Of a stretch of DNA of 6,577 nt, positions 1-4,412 are shown piece after piece. Origin of the DNA: Bacillota bacterium (GTDB lineage: Bacteria; Eremiobacterota; SpSt-956; JAKJGF01); NCBI GenBank assembly GCA_029555925.1, contig JAKPQU010000116.1:1-6577 (forward strand). The letters run 5' to 3'. How positions within the stretch are numbered: the first letter of the stretch is position 1; each line of letters opens with the position of its first letter. A program made the translations under genes and the position numbers. Under the pieces are notes generated by a model that was given only the letters and a program-made list of their open reading frames with translations, searched no databases and was not told where the DNA came from.

Positions 1-4
1 TGTA

Positions 5-132
5 TTTCATAACTTATCAGAATTTAAATCGTCGTGACGCGTAACGCGTAACGCGTGACGGGTTTAATCCTATGGGCATCACGCATTATGCTTTACACAT
101 TACGAGGTCATTATGTATGGATAGTTATGAAA
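5..132. repeat. Palindromic MITE-like repeat, left copy
   Basis: This unit begins with TTTCATAACT (5-14) and ends with its exact reverse complement AGTTATGAAA (123-132). The interior is also palindromic: 34-60 pairs with 77-103 at about 20 of 27 positions without gaps, around a central loop at 61-76. The left arm consists of 7-base units of the type ACGCGTA, the right arm of the type ACGCATT. A second copy lies in opposite orientation at 6459-6577, with near-identical sequence through the core. Similarity between copies continues about 10 bases past the inner end. No ORF or transposase is inside, so a non-autonomous element or dispersed hairpin repeat is the best reading. The flanks show no clear target duplication. 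Confidence 0.8.
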
Positions 133-420
133 CTGACTATAATTTGTTTTACAGACAATAAATTAGCCCTTATTTAATTTTTAGTTCTATATAAAAAACT
201 AATTTTTCTTCTCCAGAGCCCGCCAGGCAGAAGCTTTTTACGGATACCATTTTACCTGTTACGGTATTAAGTATAGTAATATTATAACTGTTTTAATTTA
301 CAAATCAACATTTAAATGGACTTTTGATGTAATAAATGATGATAGAAGTTTTATATAAATAAAGGTATTTTTATGCAGATTGTTGAATAAAAAATTTAGC
401 TCTGAGAAGCAGGATGCCCA
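133..420. other. AT-rich non-coding stretch with possible gene debris
   Basis: There is no convincing intact gene, RNA gene or well-spaced promoter here. The base composition is very AT-rich except for a short GC-richer island near 212-236, which lies in a minus-strand open frame (170-292) listed separately. The stretch lies between the left palindromic repeat and the truncated kinase remnant, which fits decayed sequence. Confidence 0.5.
170..292 (-). pseudogene. Possible C-terminal gene fragment, unrecognised
   Basis: The minus strand is open for 40 codons between two stops. An ATG lies at 248-250, which would give only 26 residues (MVSVKSFCLAGSGEEK and onward). The codons in the middle are less AT-rich than the surroundings, as expected for old coding DNA, and the peptide has a beta-strand-like alternation. 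There is no Shine-Dalgarno site before the ATG and no family is recognised. It may be the tail of a lost gene or chance. Confidence 0.2.
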
Positions 421-435
421 CCAATTAATGGTGGG
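417..435. repeat. Perfect hairpin at kinase remnant boundary
   Basis: CCCACCA (417-423) and TGGTGGG (429-435) form a 7-bp perfect stem with a 5-base loop, ATTAA. It sits where recognisable kinase homology begins and abuts the in-frame TGA at 436-438. No T-tract follows, so it is not an intrinsic terminator. It could be a scar or the end hairpin of a lost element, or simply chance. Confidence 0.4.
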
Positions 436-916
436 TGATTCACCAGAGTCCATAGTGAACCTGTTAAAGGAACAGCCTTTGATGCCTTTTTCCCGGGAGT
501 TGAACAGGGGAGGGGGGAAGACGAAAATTCTTTAATACTTTCGGGAGGAACAGAAAGAATACTTCTTGTTGATAATGAGAAAACTGTTGTTTTTACAATA
601 GGAATGGCCATTGAAAGACTGGGAAATAAAGTAGTCAGTATTACGGACAGCATGGAAGCTCTTTCTACTTTTCAGGAAGAACCGGACCTGTTTGATATTG
701 TGGCAACAGATCATACTATGCCTAAAATGACAGGTATTGAACTGGCAAAAGAGATAAAAAAGCTCAGACCTGTTCCTGTTATTCTCTGTACAGGTTTCTG
801 CGATAACAAGCATAAACAGGGAAAAAATCGAGACTATTGGCATTTATGCTCTGTTAATGAAACCCTATACTGTAGAAGAACTGGCAGGATTACTTCGTAA
901 AACAATCGATAACTAA
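421..916 (+). pseudogene. Decayed hybrid sensor histidine kinase, C-terminal ATPase end plus receiver
   Basis: An intact parent would be a membrane or cytosolic sensor kinase passing phosphate to its own C-terminal receiver. The frame from 421 reads P-I-N-G-G, a TGA stop (436-438), then HSEPVKGTAFDAFFP, which matches the end of a HATPase_c domain (SEPGKGT-type G2 box). A linker leads to GGTERILLVDNEK, beta-1 of a receiver. The phospho-acceptor aspartate lies in ATDHTMPKMTG, and VILCTGF supplies the conserved threonine. After GFCDNK the frame breaks near 805-811. The +1 frame continues INREKIETIGIYALLMKP, with the conserved Lys-Pro, then the last helix YTVEELAGLLRKTIDN and a stop at 914-916. 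The ATG at 604 would drop beta-1 and the acidic pocket, so a short independent protein there is unlikely. Dimerisation, sensor and N and G1 boxes are absent upstream. The usual acidic pair is Asp-Asn. Truncation plus stop plus frameshift make decay far likelier than sequencing error. Confidence 0.85.
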
Positions 917-932
917 AAAAGGAGATACAACT

Positions 933-1526
933 ATGATTATAAAGAAAATTTTGTTATTTTTCATGATAGTTATATGTACTGGTGCAGTTTTTCCATGTAA
1001 TGTTTTTGCCGAAGAACTTGGCGCCTGTATTTTTATTAACGGAGAATATTACACAGATACGAAAGTTGAGAATTCTAACCCTGCATGTATTCTTGTAGCA
1101 CTCTCATTTTTTGAGAAATTCGGCTATGCAGTTTCGTGGGATAATCATAACCAGATAGCAATGATTGAAGATACTGTATTGAGCGGTGATGAAAAATATT
1201 CTTCCAATCATAAATGGTGGGCTATTATGACAGGGAAAGATAAACTTGTAATAAATGAGCCAGGTAAACAGGGACAGACATCTGTGAATTTCAAAGATAT
1301 GGGAATTTCCGCTCTTCCTGTTCAGGGTATGGATGATGTTTATGTGCCTCTTGGTATAGCATCTAAGATTACAGGAGAAATGTTAAATTACAGTCAGGGA
1401 ACTATTTATCTTAATCTTAAAGACACCGGTCTTTTGCAGAAAATTTACCGATTCAATGTCAGTAATGCTCAGAGCACAGCACATTTTTCCGCAGACAGCG
1501 AATTGATTAAATTATTTGAGGAATAA
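933..1526 (+). CDS. Secreted copper-amine-oxidase-N-like (stalk domain) protein
   Basis: This 197-residue protein has a clear signal peptide: two lysines at 4-5, a hydrophobic core at about 6-20 and an A-type site after VFA (residue 26), so it is predicted to be exported. The mature part resembles the duplicated 'stalk' or copper amine oxidase N-terminal-like fold. The first half has FINGEYY, a helix (LVALSFFEKFGYAVSWD) and QIAMIED. The second half has VYVPLGIASKITG followed by TIYLNL, the usual 'tyVPLR..a..lG' and closing strand. Such domains are common in envelope proteins of unknown or wall-associated role; they do not imply oxidase activity, and no catalytic motif is seen. GGAG at 921-924 sets the ATG at 933. 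The gene starts 16 bases after the kinase remnant, so it may once have followed it in an operon. No separate promoter is evident. It ends at the hairpin terminator at 1525-1559. Confidence 0.85.
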   Translation: MIIKKILLFFMIVICTGAVFPCNVFAEELGACIFINGEYYTDTKVENSNPACILVALSFFEKFGYAVSWDNHNQIAMIEDTVLSGDEKYSSNHKWWAIMTGKDKLVINEPGKQGQTSVNFKDMGISALPVQGMDDVYVPLGIASKITGEMLNYSQGTIYLNLKDTGLLQKIYRFNVSNAQSTAHFSADSELIKLFEE

Positions 1527-1559
1527 AAAATAGAGATGCCAGGAGCATCTCTATTTTTT
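1525..1559. terminator. Bidirectional intrinsic terminator
   Basis: A perfect 15-bp stem pairs 1525-1539 with 1545-1559 around the 5-base loop CAGGA. The core TAGAGATGC/GCATCTCTA is flanked by six A on the left and six T on the right, giving a U-tract in both directions. It overlaps the stop codon of the stalk-domain gene (plus strand) and lies just past the stop of the convergent metalloprotease frame (minus strand), so it should end both transcripts. Confidence 0.9.
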
Positions 1560-1566
1560 ATAGAAA

Positions 1567-2514
1567 TTATTCCGATACGAACTCGTAGAGTTTTTCGGAG
1601 TGTCTGTGATATCCGCTGTAATCGTCGGGATCCGTATCTGGTGCATTATTATCAGGCGCACGATGATACATTATAATAAGGGCGTTCCTGTCAATATCAG
1701 AAAAATCGTCACTTCTTTTACCATAAAGAGAACCCTGTGGCCAGTAGTTCATTATGGAATATTCCATCAAGGGACTGTTTACGTCAAGGTTTTCAAAAGG
1801 ATGCCACAGAGCAAGGGCATGACCCATTTCATGTCTTACAGTGCTCGTAAAATATGATTCATTCTGATATTCTGCAGATAATACGAGACCGCCGCCTCTG
1901 AGCCATAAATCTCCGTCCCATGTGCCTCCTCCCAGGCCCGTGTTACTGCCAAGACTCTGTACCATAGAAATACCTATGGCATTATAGCCTGCTTTTATAT
2001 AGCCCCATTGAGGTGTACCTGAGCTGAACTGCCATCGTGGATCATCATTTACCCTGCCGTTGTAATATTCTATTTGTGGACTGGAAAAGAAACCGTCTGC
2101 CAGTCCTCCGATTTCCTGAACGACTGCTGTGATATTGTCTATTGTAGCCTGAGGTACAGCAACATTAGTTTCACCCTGCATATATTTATATATAATGAAT
2201 TTAGGCTTTGTTTCCCATCTTGCCGTACCTGTATGATTGCCGGGCCATACTGTAAGGGCACGGAACATGGTAGTGTTGAAACTTGAAGGCAGTACGCTTA
2301 TATCCTGATAACCTACTGTCAGATTTACAGGTAAACTTCTGGTAATAATATTCCCGCTTGCTGTCATACGCTGTGTGCCTGTGCCTACTGAAGTAATGGT
2401 ATAATAACCGTTTGCATCTGTTGTTCCTGTTTTCCCGTTTACAGATAGATTTACATCTGCCACCGGAGCATTTGTAAGCAGGTTATATACTCTGCCCACA
2501 AGGCCTCCTGCCAC
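1567..2514 (-). CDS. C-terminal part of split lipoprotein metalloprotease (metzincin-like)
   Basis: This frame is 315 codons if started at the GTG at 2512-2514, but no Shine-Dalgarno site precedes it, and it overlaps the upstream frame. It is best read as the rest of the 2451-3131 protein after a shift. Residues about 3-55 form a carboxypeptidase-regulatory-like beta domain (VGRVYNLLTNAPVADVNLSV, TTDANGYYTI). The catalytic region carries the zinc motif HEMGHALALWH at residues 228-238 (His228, Glu229, His232, His238), then a Met-turn SIMNY (Met255) and FSDIDRNALIIMYH, as in matrixin/M10-type proteases. Position eight of the motif is Ala, where the metzincin consensus has Gly. The joined product should be surface-anchored and proteolytic; its substrate is unknown. 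If translation stops at the end of the first frame, the cell makes no protease. The 3' end shares the 1525-1559 terminator. Confidence 0.8.
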   Translation of the reverse strand: MAGGLVGRVYNLLTNAPVADVNLSVNGKTGTTDANGYYTITSVGTGTQRMTASGNIITRSLPVNLTVGYQDISVLPSSFNTTMFRALTVWPGNHTGTARWETKPKFIIYKYMQGETNVAVPQATIDNITAVVQEIGGLADGFFSSPQIEYYNGRVNDDPRWQFSSGTPQWGYIKAGYNAIGISMVQSLGSNTGLGGGTWDGDLWLRGGGLVLSAEYQNESYFTSTVRHEMGHALALWHPFENLDVNSPLMEYSIMNYWPQGSLYGKRSDDFSDIDRNALIIMYHRAPDNNAPDTDPDDYSGYHRHSEKLYEFVSE

Positions 2515-3131
2515 AGGTGTGGGCCGACAGGTGTATTTGTAGCAGTAGGAGCAGAACCACCCGGTGTATTGGTAGCAGTGGGAGAAGAGCTCCCGGGAGT
2601 GTTTGTTGGAGTCGGAGTGTTTGACGGAGGTGTGGTTGGTGTAGGCGTGCTTCCCGGAGGTGATGTTGGAACAGATGTTGGGAAAGGTGTAGGAACAATG
2701 TTATTTATAATAATAATAATAATATTAACATTAACTATAGTTACATTATTGGCACCAGAAGGATTATTCGGATTTGCGAGATATTCACCCTCATTTTTCC
2801 ACATAGCTATATAAGCGTTTCCCTGGGGAATATCTGTAAAAAGGTATGAACCGTCTGATGCAGTCGTCATTGTTTTGTAAGGTGTAGATAGTGCTGTTAG
2901 CTCGGAGCGAGAACTGGAATATGTATATATGGCTAAAAAAGCATTTGCAATAGGAGTAGTGCCATCACTTTCAAATACTTTTCCCGATACACTTCCTGTA
3001 GGTACCTGTGTCGGCAGGGGAGTGGCTGTCTGGGTGATTACATTAACGGTGGTTCCGCCTCCTCCTCCGCATCCTGCAAATAGCATGAAGAGTATTAATC
3101 CTGCGAGAAAAATAAAAGCATATTTTGACAT
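2451..3131 (-). CDS. N-terminal part of split lipoprotein metalloprotease
   Basis: The ATG at 3129-3131 follows AAGGAGG at good spacing. Residues 1-20 form a lipoprotein signal peptide ending LFAG before Cys21. Phe at -3 is less usual, but the run of Gly after Cys fits a tethered lipoprotein. Residues about 46-110 resemble a carboxypeptidase-regulatory-like (CarboxypepD_reg) domain: GSVSGKVFESDGTTPIANA, DGSYLFTDIPQGNAYI. Then come six isoleucines (137-142), and a Pro/Thr/Ser-rich linker from 146 to 204 with two 11-residue units (TPGSSSPTATN, TPGGSAPTATN). After Val-Gly-Pro204 the frame enters 22 codons of unrelated sequence (HLWQEALW and onward) and stops. The second frame begins precisely there with TPVAGG, continuing linker and beta domain. 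Joined, the protein would be about 521 residues. A promoter lies at 3221-3249. Confidence 0.8.
   Translation of the reverse strand: MSKYAFIFLAGLILFMLFAGCGGGGGTTVNVITQTATPLPTQVPTGSVSGKVFESDGTTPIANAFLAIYTYSSSRSELTALSTPYKTMTTASDGSYLFTDIPQGNAYIAMWKNEGEYLANPNNPSGANNVTIVNVNIIIIIINNIVPTPFPTSVPTSPPGSTPTPTTPPSNTPTPTNTPGSSSPTATNTPGGSAPTATNTPVGPHLWQEALWAEYITCLQMLRWQM
2518..2525 (-). other. Frameshift site between the two lipoprotein protease frames
   Basis: On the minus strand the first frame reads GTC GGC CCA CAC CTG. The downstream frame reads ACA CCT GTG GCA, so a -1 shift after CCA, or one missing C in the CCC run, joins them as Val-Gly-Pro-Thr-Pro-Val-Ala. The sequence does not match the common X-XXY-YYZ slippery heptamer, so a real one-base deletion or a sequencing error in the C run is more likely than programmed frameshifting. 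Confidence 0.75.
2535..2600 (-). repeat. Two tandem 33-bp coding repeats in Pro/Thr linker
   Basis: Two 33-bp units encode TPGSSSPTATN and TPGGSAPTATN, followed by a partial third (TPVG). They lie immediately upstream of the frameshift site. Such linkers are typical of extended surface proteins and prone to slippage in whole-codon steps. Confidence 0.7.
2706..2724 (-). repeat. Trinucleotide microsatellite encoding polyisoleucine
   Basis: Six ATA/AAT units in a row at 2706-2724 on the plus strand encode six consecutive isoleucines (residues 137-142) on the minus strand, just before the Pro/Thr linker. Copy-number changes would keep the reading frame. Confidence 0.7.
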
Positions 3132-3220
3132 ATTGCTGCCTCCTTAATTATTCTGATTGTTATTGATTATTTACAGGTATGCCGGAGCCCCCTTTCCTGT
3201 GAAAAAATATTTGTAAAAAT

Positions 3221-3249
3221 ATTCTAAATTAAGGAAGAAAGAAAGTCAA
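3221..3249 (-). promoter_or_regulatory. Sigma-70-like promoter for the lipoprotein protease
   Basis: On the minus strand TTGACT (3244-3249) and TAGAAT (3221-3226) are separated by exactly 17 bases. Each differs from the consensus hexamer at one position. Transcription would start near 3214, giving an untranslated leader of roughly 80 bases before the ATG at 3131. Confidence 0.7.
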
Positions 3250-3269
3250 TTCTTAAGAGATAAAAAAGT

Positions 3270-3292
3270 AAGCAGGGGCAGCCCTGCTTTTT
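3270..3292 (-). terminator. Intrinsic terminator downstream of the membrane protein gene
   Basis: AAGCAGGG (3270-3277) pairs with CCCTGCTT (3282-3289) around a 4-base loop. On the minus strand the stem is followed by TACTTTTTTA. It lies about 95 bases past the stop at 3385 and just before the next promoter, so it should insulate the lipoprotein gene from readthrough. The plus strand also has a short T-tract, but no plus-strand gene reads into it. Confidence 0.75.
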
Positions 3293-3384
3293 AAAATAAA
3301 TATAATTAGATCTTAGGTTTGCAATACATTCAATAATACTGTCGTTAAAAAAAATTTTTTATTCCCTCTTTTTTATATATTTTT

Positions 3385-4113
3385 TTATTTTTTTGTCACA
3401 TCCTGTGTAACAGTAGTCATTAAGGTTACTTTACCGTTTTTTGCTCCGAAATTCAGATCCTTATCGGGATAGAATTTATAGGTAAATACTATCTGTAACT
3501 GAGGTACGGAACGGTCCAGATTGATATTTCCAGTTATTTCAAACCTGTTTTTATCATCGCCTGCAGGGCCTTTCATGGAATAATTTGTAAGACCTATCAT
3601 ATCCCAGGCAACTGTGGCTGTCCCGGTCAGCGGATAATATTGTTCCCTCGGCATTCTGCTTCCCGGCACAAACCTGAAGGTTCCGTCGTCATAAATTTCC
3701 CAGGTGGAATTTTTAAATAGTTTTCTGGCAAATTCATAAGGTTCTCCTTCGATAAAATCCTTATAAACGGACTCATTTTCTCCGTAAGTCAGTCTTACTC
3801 CTGCAATAAACTTCGGTTCTCCCGAACCTTTATAAACGACTTTTAATTTCCTGTCCTGATTTTCCTTTACCGGTGTCTGTATTTCAGGCACTTCAGACGT
3901 TTCAGGCGTGATTTCTGCCTGACGAGGTGTCATTTCTGTAGCAATTTCATAGACAGTAGCCTGTGGTGTCGGAACAGCAGGCTTTTTACTCCATAAATAG
4001 TAACCTGCCCCTGCAATGCCTGTTATTATGAGTATACCTATGAAGGTTACTGCGAGGAAAATAATAATGACTGCCGCTAATATGAGCTTTACGATTGAAG
4101 GCAATTTTATCAC
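3385..4113 (-). CDS. Single-pass membrane protein with Pro/Thr-rich linker and unknown beta-rich domain
   Basis: Up to 242 residues. A long hydrophobic segment at about 8-41 (VKLILAAVIIIFLAVTFIG and onward) is followed by Lys-Lys, so it is probably a membrane anchor or uncleaved signal with the C-terminus outside. Residues about 45-88 are rich in Pro, Thr and Glu (AVPTPQATVYE, TPETSEVPEIQTP), a flexible spacer. The rest, about 89-242, looks like beta structure (TWEIYDDGTFRFVPGS, LTGTATVAWDMIG, QLQIVFTYKFYP) and matches no family I recognise. The GTG at 4111-4113 sits one base from AAAGGTA, too close. The TTG at 4102-4104, three codons on, has better spacing to the same site and may be the true start; the nearby ATG is out of frame. 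The next minus-strand gene is separated by a terminator and promoter, so they are not an operon. Confidence 0.75.
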   Translation of the reverse strand: MIKLPSIVKLILAAVIIIFLAVTFIGILIITGIAGAGYYLWSKKPAVPTPQATVYEIATEMTPRQAEITPETSEVPEIQTPVKENQDRKLKVVYKGSGEPKFIAGVRLTYGENESVYKDFIEGEPYEFARKLFKNSTWEIYDDGTFRFVPGSRMPREQYYPLTGTATVAWDMIGLTNYSMKGPAGDDKNRFEITGNINLDRSVPQLQIVFTYKFYPDKDLNFGAKNGKVTLMTTVTQDVTKK

Positions 4114-4200
4114 TACCTTTCATGTTATTACTGACCTGAGCATAAGCAATTAATATTTTAATATGTTATAAACCAGATTAGATAAGGTTTTCTGGCTTTT

Positions 4201-4228
4201 CACTATTCACTACTCACTATTCACTCAT
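4201..4228. repeat. Tandem CACTATT heptamer repeat
   Basis: CACTATT, CACTACT, CACTATT and CACTCAT run consecutively in the divergent intergenic region. The 7-base period matches that of the end repeats, although the units differ in sequence. Comparable short tandem heptamers are known from cyanobacterial genomes, but that alone does not place this organism. Confidence 0.75.
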
Positions 4229-4246
4229 TAAAAAAATAGCTAAAGG

Positions 4247-4274
4247 TTAACAAAATTTTAACAAAAAATTATCT
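4247..4274 (+). promoter_or_regulatory. Pho-box-like direct repeat upstream of S8 protease
   Basis: TTAACA at 4247-4252 and 4258-4263 recurs with an 11-base period, and TTATCT at 4269-4274 continues the phase. Direct TTAACA-type hexamers at 11-base steps are the known binding pattern of PhoP in Bacillus, and similarly spaced repeats serve PhoB and other OmpR-family regulators. The site lies about 30-60 bases upstream of the -10, a suitable place for activation. The sequence is AT-rich, so chance is possible. Confidence 0.4.
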
Positions 4275-4280
4275 TTCAGG

Positions 4281-4315
4281 AATTACCGTAATAATATTAT
4301 ATGATATAATTACCG
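4281..4315 (+). promoter_or_regulatory. Extended -10 promoter with AATTACCG direct repeats
   Basis: TGATATAAT at 4302-4310 is a perfect extended -10 (TG-N-TATAAT). No good -35 is present; TTACCG at 4283-4288 is at 16 bases. AATTACCG occurs exactly at 4281-4288 and 4308-4315, one copy over the -35 position and one overlapping the -10, 27 bases apart, so the pair could be an operator. Transcription from here would leave a leader of roughly 95 bases before the GTG at 4413. Confidence 0.6.
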
Positions 4316-4382
4316 AGTAAGCAATTTATATTTGTGTCCCATGTGACGGGAGGAAATATCCGGTATCTATAAATCAGGGAGG

Positions 4383-4402
4383 TAAGAACATTCTTAAGGG
4401 GG
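4383..4402 (+). promoter_or_regulatory. Leader palindrome adjoining the S8 protease ribosome binding site
   Basis: TAAGAA (4383-4388) and TTCTTA (4391-4396) are inverted around CA, directly abutting the Shine-Dalgarno AAGGGGG (4396-4402) that serves the GTG at 4413 with 10-base spacing. The strong site decides the start. The palindrome could be an operator half-site pair; its loop is too short for a strong RNA hairpin. Confidence 0.35.
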
Positions 4403-4412
4403 TATTAATTAA

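Noticed and set aside
34..103. CRISPR array from the regularly repeated ACGCGT units
   Set aside because: The units are 7 bases long with no spacers; this is a heptamer palindrome.
324..359. Promoter TTGATG with TATAAA before the kinase remnant
   Set aside because: The spacing is more than 20 bases, too long for a sigma-70 promoter, in very AT-rich sequence.
396..653. Minus-strand open frame over the kinase remnant
   Set aside because: It lies antisense to clear receiver and ATPase homology, with low-complexity sequence and no ribosome binding site.
604..900. Stand-alone 98-residue receiver protein from the ATG at 604
   Set aside because: It would lack beta-1 and the acidic pocket and end in out-of-frame sequence; homology continues upstream and in the next frame, so it is part of a pseudogene.
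2518..2525. Classical programmed -1 slippery heptamer
   Set aside because: GGCCCAC does not fit the X-XXY-YYZ pattern and I saw no clear downstream pseudoknot.
2483..2698. Minus-strand Leu/His/Gln-rich frame in the linker
   Set aside because: This is an alternative frame of the repetitive Pro/Thr linker, without a start signal.
2569..2814. Plus-strand Gly/Val-rich frame
   Set aside because: It is the antisense shadow of the Pro/Thr linker codons.
4317..4412. Riboswitch in the S8 protease leader
   Set aside because: There are several short GGGAGG stretches and a weak TCCC/GGGA pairing, but no conserved riboswitch core that I recognise.
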